A program made the position numbers and the translations under genes. Positions 1 to 6,509 of a stretch of 12,641 bases of DNA are shown here, piece after piece. The notes under the pieces are model-generated. The model was not told where the DNA came from. It made no database searches and was given only the letters and a program-made list of their open reading frames with translations. The stretch is from Holophagaceae bacterium UBA1801 (lineage in GTDB: Bacteria > Acidobacteriota > Holophagae > Holophagales > Holophagaceae): contig DCFP01000200.1 of NCBI GenBank assembly GCA_002319925.1, positions 5,379 through 18,019 on the forward strand. Reading direction: 5' to 3'. The first letter of the stretch is position 1; every line of letters starts with the position of its first letter.

Positions 1-356
1 ATGGCGAACATCATCTGGTAGGCCATGTGCACGATGAGGGGGATGCCCGCCGTGCTGCCGCCCAACGTGAACATGCTGTCCAGGGACACGTTGCGCATGA
101 AGGCGTAGTAGGTGGGATCACCGAAGATCCCGCCGATGGTGGGGCCGAAGCTCATCGAATAGCCGAAGGCGAACCACAACACGGTGGTCCAGCCCAGGGA
201 CACGAAGCTCTGGATCATGATGGCCAGCACGTTCTTGCGGCCCACCAGGCCGCCGTAGAAGAACGCGAGGCCCGGTGTCATGAGCATCACCAGGCTGCTG
301 CAAAGCAGCATGAACGCGGTATTGCCGGTATTGATCGGCATGGTGGCAGGATTCAC
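1..356 (-). CDS. amt: Ammonium transporter, Amt/MEP/Rh family (N-terminal part, cut by window edge)
   Basis: This is the first ~118 residues of an inner-membrane ammonium channel that brings NH4+/NH3 into the cell. The reading contains the family block MTPGLAFFYGGLVGRKNVL, followed by IMIQSFVSLGWTTVLWF and, at the edge, AYQMMFA, which holds the Phe-gate region. These match the second amt gene in this window almost residue for residue, so the two are paralogues. The twin-His residues and the C-terminal tail lie beyond the window. I place the start at a GTG (354-356) because a strong AGGAGG lies 4 bases upstream of it. The next in-frame ATG (339-341) is 19 bases from that site, too far to use it. 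It is transcribed away from the other amt gene. Family call is secure; which Amt subtype is not. Confidence 0.93.
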   Translation of the reverse strand, partial: MNPATMPINTGNTAFMLLCSSLVMLMTPGLAFFYGGLVGRKNVLAIMIQSFVSLGWTTVLWFAFGYSMSFGPTIGGIFGDPTYYAFMRNVSLDSMFTLGGSTAGIPLIVHMAYQMMFA

Positions 357-418
357 GGAACCTCCTAGAAAAAGGGGAAAGAAGAAATAGGGGGTTGGCG
401 GAAATAAAACTCACGCTG

Positions 419-435
419 CCCCAAAACCCTTGGGG
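419..435 (-). promoter_or_regulatory. Small hairpin in the probable leader of the left amt gene
   Basis: CCCCAA and TTGGGG form perfect 6-bp arms around a 5-base loop, 63 bases before the GTG start on the minus strand. As RNA it would be a compact stem-loop in the 5' leader. No T-run follows directly on either strand, so an intrinsic terminator is unlikely. It could also be a protein-binding dyad or chance. Confidence 0.35.
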
Positions 436-539
436 AAACACATTGGGAAAAAATCTAGGGACTATTGGGTGGCATTGAACCCCGGGCGTCGCATCCCGCC
501 GCGGAGAGAGCCGAAGACATTAAAACCCAAGAGGCGATT

Positions 540-579
540 TTTATGACATTTTTACCAAAATCTTTACGGCTTTTTTATG
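540..579 (+). promoter_or_regulatory. Array of four TTTAY direct repeats (OmpR/KdpE-type site, candidate)
   Basis: TTTATG (540), TTTACC (551), TTTACG (563) and TTTATG (574) stand in the same orientation with steps of 11, 12 and 11 bp, about one helical turn. OmpR/PhoB-family regulators, including KdpE, bind tandem half-sites with this spacing. A KdpE-like regulator is encoded 4 kb away. The array lies 184 bp from the left amt start and 593 bp before the right one. The spacing is seen directly; the binding protein is inferred. Confidence 0.45.
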
Positions 580-877
580 CACAGCCACTGGATCGCGTTT
601 GCCGTCCATTGGGCAGTCCGCGCTAGGAAACTGGAATGGCGTGGGTTCTAAAACGGGACTCCAGGCTTGTTCCGGCATCCTGCCGCAGGTTCAGACTCGC
701 GACCACCTATTCCACTTCCTACCCACCACCCTTCCACGGAAACGCAACCGTGGGCTCCTGGCAACTTTACTCGGCGTCTCCAAATCGGGTCGTTGAATAA
801 CGGCAACAAGTTGATGTTTTTCATTATTTCCATACGATTATCACCTTTGTGATGCGTAATGGCACCGCATGGCAATT

Positions 878-907
878 TTTATACTTAATTTTATACAACC
901 CTTTACA
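878..907 (+). promoter_or_regulatory. Candidate KdpE-binding site upstream of amt
   Basis: TTTATA (878-883), TTTATA (890-895) and TTTACA (902-907) repeat with an exact 12-bp step; a weaker TTTATC follows at 915. From memory, the E. coli kdpFABC site has half-sites TTTATA and TTTACA with an 11-bp step inside a T-rich run ending in several C. The stretch ATTTTTATACTT (875-886), followed by a second T-run and then ACAACCC, resembles that site strongly. It points towards the complete amt gene, 265 bp downstream. The one-base difference in step is a caveat. Confidence 0.5.
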
Positions 908-1070
908 GCTTCTTTTTATCCAGTCGTATTAAAAATCTTGAAGACAACATCAGCCTTTCCAAGTGAGAGGTTGTGTCAGGAAACCGAAACCCTCCCGAGA
1001 ACTTGTGTTCTTTCAGGGATACAGGACGAGGTATCTGCTGTCGCATTAATTAAAAAAATCTAGTTTTATT

Positions 1071-1100
1071 TGGATATATTGTATTGTTTTAATATATCCA
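1071..1100. promoter_or_regulatory. Perfect 10-10-10 bp inverted repeat upstream of amt, candidate operator
   Basis: TGGATATATT (1071-1080) and AATATATCCA (1091-1100) are exact reverse complements around a 10-base spacer, so the arm centres are 20 bp (two helical turns) apart. This geometry suits a dimeric regulator on one DNA face. It ends 71 bp before the amt ATG. A related half-site, read on the minus strand as TTTGGACAATT, occurs near 1138-1149. No known consensus is claimed, and the AT-rich setting raises the chance level. Confidence 0.5.
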
Positions 1101-1171
1101 TAATTAGAATTATGCTATTTAACTGTTTTTACTATTAATTGTCCAAATTTATTACTATTTAAGGAGAATCC

Positions 1172-2395
1172 ATGACCCCTACGTTGGACACCGGCAACGT
1201 GGCCTTCATGCTGGTAGCAGCCAGCTTGGTGATGTTGATGACGCCTGGGCTAGCCTTCTTTTATGGCGGCTTAGTCGGGCGGAAGAACGTCTTGGCCATC
1301 ATGATCCAAAGCTTCGTATCAATGGGTTGGACCACATTCCTTTGGTGGGCTTGCGGCTATTCCCTGGTCTTCAGTGGAGGCGAAGGCGCCATCATCGGTG
1401 ACCTGAAGCTGGCCTTCTTGAATGGAGCAATGCCTACCAGCATTCACGCGGCAAGCGGAATGCCTCTATTCGTCATCTTCGTCTACCAGATGATGTTCGC
1501 GATCATCACACCCGCCTTGATCACCGGCGCTTTCGCGAATCGAATCAAGTTTCACGCTTACATGATCTTCCTCACCCTCTGGATGCTCTTCGTCTACTTC
1601 CCCATCGCGCACATGGTCTGGGGCGGCGGGCTCTTTGCCTCCTGGGGCGTCCTCGACTTTGCCGGTGGTACGGCCGTGCACGCATCCTCCGGTTTCGCCG
1701 CCCTGGCCTCCGTCCTGTTCGTCGGAAAGCGCAAGTTCCAGGACAAGGGCCCTCACAGTATCCCCCTCGTGGCCCTGGGCACCGGTCTCCTCTGGTTCGG
1801 CTGGTATGGTTTCAATGCGGGCAGTGAACTGAAGGTAGACAGTGTCACCATCACCGCCTTCATCAACACTGACATCTGCGCTTCCATCGCCGCCATCACC
1901 TGGCTCTTCATCGCCTGGAAATTTGAGAAGAAGCCGAAGTTCGTGGGTCTCCTCACCGGCGCCGTGGCGGGTCTCGTCGCCATCACTCCCGCTGCTGGCT
2001 ACGTCAGCATCACCGGTTCTGTGATCATCGGCGTCATTGTCAGCGTCGTTTGCTACCTCGCGGTCGAATTCAAGAACCACATGGGGCTTGATGATGCCCT
2101 CGATGTTTGGGGCGTTCACGGTGTGGGTGGTGTCACCGGATGCATTTGCACGGGCATTTTCGCCACCAAACTCTGGAATGCGGGCGGGGCGGATGGATTG
2201 CTCCGTGGTGGCACCCACTTCTTCTTGATGCAGACCGTCAGCGTCCTGATTGTGGCTGTCTATGCCTTCGCTTTCAGCTACGCAGCCCTTTGGCTCATCA
2301 ACAAGGTCACCACTGTGAAGGTAACGGCTGAGGAGGAGGAAGAGGGTCTCGACACCGCCGTTCACGGCGAGGAAGCTTATATCGTCGCGGATTGA
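1172..2395 (+). CDS. amt: Ammonium transporter, Amt/MEP/Rh family (complete)
   Basis: A 407-residue polytopic membrane protein that conducts ammonium into the cell; the family forms trimers of subunits with about 11 membrane helices. Visible family features are the N-terminal MTPGLAFFYGGLVGRKNVL block (24-42), QMMFA with the gate Phe (106-110), LDFAGGTAVHASSG with Asp162 and the first pore His (H170), GWYGFNAGS (210-218), and VWGVHGVGG with the second pore His (H316). The tail EEEEEGLDTAVHGEEAY matches the cytoplasmic region through which PII (GlnK) proteins block the channel, but no glnK is adjacent. Length is normal for the family and no signal peptide is evident. The ATG is preceded by AAGGAGA with a 5-base gap. 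It is divergent from a paralogue and followed by a KdpDE-like pair; candidate operators lie upstream. Identity is very secure. Confidence 0.97.
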   Translation: MTPTLDTGNVAFMLVAASLVMLMTPGLAFFYGGLVGRKNVLAIMIQSFVSMGWTTFLWWACGYSLVFSGGEGAIIGDLKLAFLNGAMPTSIHAASGMPLFVIFVYQMMFAIITPALITGAFANRIKFHAYMIFLTLWMLFVYFPIAHMVWGGGLFASWGVLDFAGGTAVHASSGFAALASVLFVGKRKFQDKGPHSIPLVALGTGLLWFGWYGFNAGSELKVDSVTITAFINTDICASIAAITWLFIAWKFEKKPKFVGLLTGAVAGLVAITPAAGYVSITGSVIIGVIVSVVCYLAVEFKNHMGLDDALDVWGVHGVGGVTGCICTGIFATKLWNAGGADGLLRGGTHFFLMQTVSVLIVAVYAFAFSYAALWLINKVTTVKVTAEEEEEGLDTAVHGEEAYIVAD

Positions 2396-2416
2396 GCCAT
2401 CATCCAATCCAGCCCT

Positions 2417-2444
2417 GAGGGGCCGCGCGAAGGCGCGGCCTCTT
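2417..2444 (+). terminator. GC-rich hairpin after amt
   Basis: GGCCGCGC and GCGCGGCC pair perfectly around a GAAG loop (2421-2440). Flanking G-T, G-C and A-T pairs lengthen the stem. It starts about 20 bases after the amt stop. Only CTCTT follows rather than a long T-run, so termination may be partial and some readthrough into the kinase operon is possible. Confidence 0.65.
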
Positions 2445-2494
2445 GGCGTACCGGCTCATGACATGATTAGCATGATCCAGGAGACACCTCCGGA

Positions 2495-4444
2495 ATGCCC
2501 TCCTCCCCCTCCAATGAGACCTCCCACATACTGGTAGCCCTTGGCTCCGAGGCTCGAACGCTGCGTCTCGTGCATGCTGCGTTCCGCATGGCACGAGAGC
2601 AAGGGCGGCCCTGGATCGCGGTGCATGTGGAAGTGCTTGGTTGGGAGACCGCGGAAGAGGCTGATCAGGCCCGGGTGTGGCTGCAAGAGGCCCACGAACT
2701 GGGTGCCGAAGTCGTCTGGATCAAATCATCGAGTGTCGTGAACGGTCTCTCGGTCGTCGTACAGAAATGGCGCGCCTCCACCTTGGTCATGGGCAGGAGC
2801 CGGGGGAGTGGTCCCTGGGATCGGCTGGAGCATGCGAAATCCCAGGAGCTATTGAGACGGACCCACGATCTCCGCATCGTGGTATTGCCCTTGGATGTCT
2901 CAACTGCCACAGATGCCGCCCCGCGCACGTGGTCCGATGCGCTGAGCATCCTGGCGGCCTCAGGAGTGCTCCTCATCGTTTGCGGAATCTTCGCTGCGGC
3001 CCTTTCCGTGGTGGGCGGCTACCCCGCGATCCCAGGTGTCTTCGCCATCGGTGTGGGTTTCATCCTCCATCGATGGGGCTGGCGGTTCTCGCTGCCTGCC
3101 ACCATCGAGAGCCTTCTGATCTACGCGTACTACTTTGACCAGCCACGAGGTGTCCTGACCATTGAGGACTGGCCTAAGTTTCTATATTTCTCCGGCACGC
3201 TGCTCGTCGTACAGGTCTTGGTCGATCTTGTGGGCAAACTGCGCCAAGAGACCAGAGCAGGCCGTCGCCGAGAAGCGGAGATGGTCCTGCTCATGCTGCT
3301 GGGTCGGGCACTGGCGCGCTGTTCCACGGAGCAGGAAGTGGCCGAGGTGCTAGTCCAAAGGCTTCAAAGCCTCTTCCAGGCCAAAGCATGGTTGCTCATC
3401 CCCGCGGAGAGGGACACCTGGACATGCCTGCCAGAATCCACCGACATGCCTGTATGCCCCCCTCCAAGCGTCCTGCTGCCCGAATTCGGACAGACCACCG
3501 TGCGGGAAGATCCCCTCGAACCTTTGTGGAAGGATGGATGCTACTTTGTGGCGTTGGCCAGCACGCGCGGTACCGAGGGACTTTTGCAACTGAAGCTTTC
3601 GGAGAATGCTCGGTTCTCCCAAGCCTCTTGGGGATCCTTGCAAGCGTTCACCGTCCAGGGCGCCCTGGCGCTTGAGCGGGTCCGATGGGTGGAGACCGCC
3701 CATGCCGCCCATTTGGAAAACGAGACGGAGCGAATGCGAAGCTCGCTCCTCAGCGCTGTTTCCCACGACCTGCGCACGCCCCTCGCGGCGATCCAGGGAG
3801 CAGCCAGCAGCTTGCTTTTGCCCTCGGACTCCCTCCCTACATCCGCTCGGCGGGACATGCTGGCCATGATTCATGACGAAAGTGAGCACCTAGCCCAACT
3901 CCTTTCCAACCTGCTGGATCTGACAAGGCTGGAAAGCGGGACCATCCGCGCCCGGAAAGAGTGGCAGCCTCTGGATGAAGTGGTGGGAGCGGCCTTGCGC
4001 CGCACAGAAGCAAGTGGCAAAGGGATGGAAGTGCGCGTCAGCATCCCGGAGGACCTGCCGTTCGTGCCTCTGGACGAGGCGCTGGCTGAACAGCTCCTCA
4101 TCAATCTGCTGGTGAATGCCCGTCGCTACGCCCCGGAGAGCCCTGTGGATCTGAGGGCTTGGGGGAGCGACAACACACTCGAACTGGAGGTCGCTGACCG
4201 CGGTCCCGGTATTCCCGAAGCGTTTCGGGAACGGGTTTTCGACAAATTCTTCCGGGTCCCTGGCAGCGTAGGCGAGGGAGGGGTAGGCATCGGCCTCGCC
4301 ATATGCGACGCCATCGCCAAGGCCCATGGGGGGCGGATCTGGGCGGAGGAGCGCTCAGGAGGCGGCGCCGCCTTCCGTATCTCCTTGCCCCTCGACGGCA
4401 AGCCCCCAGCTCTGTCCGACTATGACATCCCGATCCAGGAGTAG
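2495..4444 (+). CDS. kdpD-like: KdpD-like sensor histidine kinase lacking the N-terminal KdpD domain
   Basis: A 649-residue membrane histidine kinase. Order of parts: a universal-stress-protein-like domain (about 10-132), a four-helix DUF4118 membrane region (about 149-247), an Arg-rich linker (R250, R254, R257-R259) like that after the last KdpD helix, a GAF-like domain (about 262-395), a dimerisation/phosphoacceptor box SHDLRTPL with His424, and an ATPase domain with N box (N537, N541), DRGPGIP (568-574), FDKFFR (582-587) and GVGIGLAI (596-603). Catalytic residues look intact. E. coli KdpD is about 890 residues; the missing part is the N-terminal KdpD domain with its Walker A motif. The upstream DNA is non-coding, so this is not a window or start-site artefact. 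The ATG has AGGAG 10 bases upstream. The response regulator follows after 3 bases. Potassium genes are absent here, so its signal may differ from classical KdpD. Confidence 0.92.
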   Translation: MPSSPSNETSHILVALGSEARTLRLVHAAFRMAREQGRPWIAVHVEVLGWETAEEADQARVWLQEAHELGAEVVWIKSSSVVNGLSVVVQKWRASTLVMGRSRGSGPWDRLEHAKSQELLRRTHDLRIVVLPLDVSTATDAAPRTWSDALSILAASGVLLIVCGIFAAALSVVGGYPAIPGVFAIGVGFILHRWGWRFSLPATIESLLIYAYYFDQPRGVLTIEDWPKFLYFSGTLLVVQVLVDLVGKLRQETRAGRRREAEMVLLMLLGRALARCSTEQEVAEVLVQRLQSLFQAKAWLLIPAERDTWTCLPESTDMPVCPPPSVLLPEFGQTTVREDPLEPLWKDGCYFVALASTRGTEGLLQLKLSENARFSQASWGSLQAFTVQGALALERVRWVETAHAAHLENETERMRSSLLSAVSHDLRTPLAAIQGAASSLLLPSDSLPTSARRDMLAMIHDESEHLAQLLSNLLDLTRLESGTIRARKEWQPLDEVVGAALRRTEASGKGMEVRVSIPEDLPFVPLDEALAEQLLINLLVNARRYAPESPVDLRAWGSDNTLELEVADRGPGIPEAFRERVFDKFFRVPGSVGEGGVGIGLAICDAIAKAHGGRIWAEERSGGGAAFRISLPLDGKPPALSDYDIPIQE

Positions 4445-4447
4445 CCC

Positions 4448-5137
4448 ATGGCTCTGCCCCTAATTCTGATCATCGAAGATGAGGCCACCCTCCGCCGCTT
4501 TCTTGCGCCCACCCTCCTCAACCAGGGTTATCAAGTGATCCAGGCTTCCACCGCGGCGGAAGGCATCAGCATGGCCCGGAGTTATAACCCCGACCTTGTG
4601 CTCCTGGATCTGGGATTGCCGGATCAGGATGGGTTGAAGGTGCTGGAGGAGATCCGCTCCTGGAGCCGCCGGCCGGTGATCATCCTGTCAGCCCGAAACC
4701 AGGAACGCGTGAAGGTTCAGGCACTGGATCTTGGCGCGGACGACTATCTTGCGAAACCCTTCGGCGCCTCGGAGCTTTTGGCGCGCATTCGCGTCGCCTT
4801 GCGCCATTCCGTTCAAAGCCTGCGCCCCGAACCCATCTTCGAGCATGGTGGCCTCCGGGTTGACCTGGAGAAACGCGAAGTGGCTGTCAACGGTAATTCC
4901 GTGCATCTTACGGCTCTGGAATACAAGCTGTTGGAAGCCTTGGTGCAGCGCGCCGGAAAAGTGGCCACCCACGCCCAGCTCCTCGCCGATGTTTGGGGTC
5001 CTGGCGCGGAAGGCCAAACACACTACTTGCGAATCTATATGGCCCAGCTGCGCAACAAGCTGGAGGCGAATCCAACCAGGCCAAGGTATTTCCTCACTGA
5101 AGCTGGTGTTGGCTATCGGCTGAATGTCGAGGAGTAA
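4448..5137 (+). CDS. kdpE-like: KdpE-like response regulator, OmpR/PhoB family
   Basis: A 229-residue cytoplasmic transcription regulator, partner of the kinase just upstream. The receiver domain (about 5-118) has acidic residues E10 and D11, phosphoacceptor D54 in LLDLGLPDQDG, the Ser switch residue S81 and the invariant Lys103 in LAKPFG. The C-terminal winged helix (about 130-226) includes HLTALEYKLLEALVQRAGKV, the KdpE-like ADVWGP stretch, and HYLRIYMAQLRNKLE, a good recognition-helix region, ending in GYRLNVEE. The kinase stop and this ATG are 3 bases apart, and AGGAG overlaps the upstream stop, so the pair is co-transcribed and translationally linked. Candidate binding sites lie in the amt intergenic region. 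Its last 44 bases overlap the end of the opposite gene. Confidence 0.93.
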   Translation: MALPLILIIEDEATLRRFLAPTLLNQGYQVIQASTAAEGISMARSYNPDLVLLDLGLPDQDGLKVLEEIRSWSRRPVIILSARNQERVKVQALDLGADDYLAKPFGASELLARIRVALRHSVQSLRPEPIFEHGGLRVDLEKREVAVNGNSVHLTALEYKLLEALVQRAGKVATHAQLLADVWGPGAEGQTHYLRIYMAQLRNKLEANPTRPRYFLTEAGVGYRLNVEE

Positions 5138-6359
5138 TTTCCTCGTGCGAATCCACGAGGCGCAAAGTCAGCGGATCCAGAATTGCGCGATCCAGGATGA
5201 CTCTGCCAGCGAAGTCTGTGAGCTTGCGATTGTCCAGAACCTGCGCCAGTTCACTGCAGGTTAGGGCTGATCGCAGACGCTCGGAAAGCCAATTGCTCGG
5301 CAATTTCCGGTGCCTGCGAAATTCGGTACGCCGTTCCTTCAACCAGGCTTCGTAGCGAGTCAAGGCACTGCTCAATCGCTTGATATCCACTCCCCGGCCG
5401 CGAAACAATTCGATCATCTGCCGGAAGAGCACGGCCAGTTCATCGTGGGGCTCCAGCAATCGCCGCAGGTCTCGGTGGGGCAGCATCCACGGTAGTTCCA
5501 GACCGCGCCTCGCCTCGTTGATCTTCGCCATCAACTCCAGTTGGTACGACCGCAAGGGCGCGCCGGAAGCCCGCTCTTCCCGGTAGATTTTCCGATGTTC
5601 GTCCATCAATTCCGGCCTCGTGTCCTGCAGAACTCGGAAGAAATGCTCCTTCTGTCTCCCCGGCCGCAACGTCAAACCCCCTGACAGTGCGAAGTCCACG
5701 CGCAACGCCTTGAGCGCAGCGAAAAGCCTGTGCATGGAGTCGATGCCGTCATTGATTCCCGGCAGGAAGGGCATCGTCAGCGCTCCGGTCAAGCAGCCTG
5801 CGGCTTTGAAGCGTTTCAGGACATCCAATCTGTCCTCGAAGGAGGATGCGCCCGGCTCAAAATCTCTTCTCAGACCTTCGTCCAGCGAGGTGATCGAAAC
5901 GAGAACCAGCACGGCCGAGCGAGCGTTGACGCGGGACCACACGTCCAGGTCGTCCAGGATGCCAGCGGATTTCGTGAGGATGACCACGGGCAGTGGACCC
6001 ATGCCTCCCATATCCCGGTGGTCCGGCATCGATGACAGAGCTTTCGCTAGTTGCCGTGTGACGCGGTGCTCTCTCTCGCATGGCTGATAGGAATCCGTAA
6101 CGCCGGAACCCAGGCTCACCGGACCCCATTCGCGCAGACTTGGAAGTTCCCTTGCGAGTCGCTCCGGCAGATCCTCCCGGATCACGATGTCCCGGTCGAA
6201 CTCGCCTTCCACGTAGTATTTTTCGGCTCTCCCATCGCAATAGGCGCATCCGTGGCCGCAGCCGCGGTAGGGCGCGCATGCATAGAGCGAGTAGGTGAAG
6301 GGATCCGCGAGAGGACCGCGCCGGAGCGCGGGGGAATAGTGGCGGTCGGAAGGGGTCAT
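5094..6359 (-). CDS. SPL-family radical SAM protein (COG1533-like)
   Basis: A 421-residue radical SAM enzyme. The cluster motif is YRGCGHGCAYCDGRAEKYY, with C34, C38 and C41 as the expected [4Fe-4S] ligands (C-x3-C-x2-C). The wording around it (GCxHGCxYCDxR) is that of the family containing spore photoproduct lyase and its many uncharacterised relatives in non-sporulating bacteria. SLGSGVTDSYQPCE (82-95) and the ALTMPFLPGIND stretch (193-204) fit the barrel. Residues about 260-421 form an Arg-rich, mostly helical extension. The true substrate is unknown; calling it a photolyase would be unjustified. The ATG is the only plausible start, yet its ribosome site (CCAGGAC) is close and weak. It diverges from the B12-radical SAM gene and converges with the KdpE-like gene, overlapping it by 44 bases. 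Confidence 0.88.
   Translation of the reverse strand: MTPSDRHYSPALRRGPLADPFTYSLYACAPYRGCGHGCAYCDGRAEKYYVEGEFDRDIVIREDLPERLARELPSLREWGPVSLGSGVTDSYQPCEREHRVTRQLAKALSSMPDHRDMGGMGPLPVVILTKSAGILDDLDVWSRVNARSAVLVLVSITSLDEGLRRDFEPGASSFEDRLDVLKRFKAAGCLTGALTMPFLPGINDGIDSMHRLFAALKALRVDFALSGGLTLRPGRQKEHFFRVLQDTRPELMDEHRKIYREERASGAPLRSYQLELMAKINEARRGLELPWMLPHRDLRRLLEPHDELAVLFRQMIELFRGRGVDIKRLSSALTRYEAWLKERRTEFRRHRKLPSNWLSERLRSALTCSELAQVLDNRKLTDFAGRVILDRAILDPLTLRLVDSHEEITPRHSADSQHQLQ
5141..5160. terminator. Hairpin just after kdpE-like stop, inside the opposing gene
   Basis: CCTCGTG and CACGAGG form perfect 7-bp arms around CGAATC, beginning 4 bases after the regulator's stop. No T-run follows in the regulator's direction, so it is either a weak terminator or an RNA 3'-end structure. 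It lies within the last codons of the convergent radical SAM gene, and so it must coexist with coding sequence. Confidence 0.4.
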
Positions 6360-6427
6360 GTCCTGGGATTCAATTAGGTCGTCAAGGTAATTTCAACAGG
6401 CTGGAACCTCAAGGGATACCTGAAATG

Positions 6428-6450
6428 GTGGAATTGGCGGCCACTTCCAC
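6428..6450. promoter_or_regulatory. 11-1-11 bp near-palindrome between divergent radical SAM genes
   Basis: GTGGAATTGGC (6428-6438) and GCCACTTCCAC (6440-6450) are inverted copies with one mismatch around a single central G. The site is 68 bp from the left gene's start and 59 bp before the right gene's start, a suitable place for a shared operator. No known consensus is recognised. Confidence 0.5.
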
Positions 6451-6476
6451 TGGTGCCTTCTCAGCATTGGACGTAC

Positions 6477-6488
6477 CCTTGGCCAAGG
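6477..6488. promoter_or_regulatory. 12-bp perfect palindrome before the B12-radical SAM gene
   Basis: CCTTGGCCAAGG is a perfect palindrome ending 9 bases before the ribosome site GAGGA (6498-6502). With no loop it is a poor RNA hairpin, so a DNA-binding dyad is more likely; chance is possible. Confidence 0.3.
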
Positions 6489-6509
6489 TACCCTCCCGAG
6501 GACGAAATC

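Larger units (their letters stand above)
357..1171. other. Long non-coding region between divergent amt genes
   Basis: No convincing gene is present in these 815 bp; the short open frames here lack ribosome sites and recognisable protein sequence. Base composition changes along it: about 357-800 is mixed, then 800-1170 is markedly AT-rich, unlike anything else in the window. It holds a small hairpin next to the left amt gene, two arrays of TTTAY direct repeats, a 10-bp-arm dyad, and T-tracts (TTTA starting at 1118, 1128, 1148 and 1158) at multiples of 10 bp that could bend the DNA. I found no clean sigma-70 or sigma-54 promoter. The length suggests complex control of both transporters or an unrecognised leader/small RNA. 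Confidence 0.7.

Noticed and set aside
860..874. Sigma-54-like promoter, TGGCAC followed by GGCA
   Set aside because: The GG and GC elements are 9 rather than 10 bases apart and the second element is a poor match, so it should not work as a -24/-12 promoter, although amt genes often have one.
599..1063. Small open frames in the amt intergenic region
   Set aside because: No ribosome sites, no family resemblance and several competing frames; composition fits non-coding DNA.
1466..2407. 313-residue open frame on the minus strand opposite amt
   Set aside because: It is Asp/Glu/Gly/His-rich low-complexity translation typical of the antisense of a membrane protein gene, and the opposite strand is a clear Amt protein.
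3350..3889. 179-residue minus-strand frame inside the kinase gene
   Set aside because: Antisense shadow of an intact histidine kinase with GAF-like and HisKA domains.
6453..6509. Longer form of the B12-radical SAM protein starting at a GTG
   Set aside because: It lacks a ribosome site, would include the 12-bp palindrome in coding sequence, and adds residues that do not look like the family; the ATG at 6510 has a good site.
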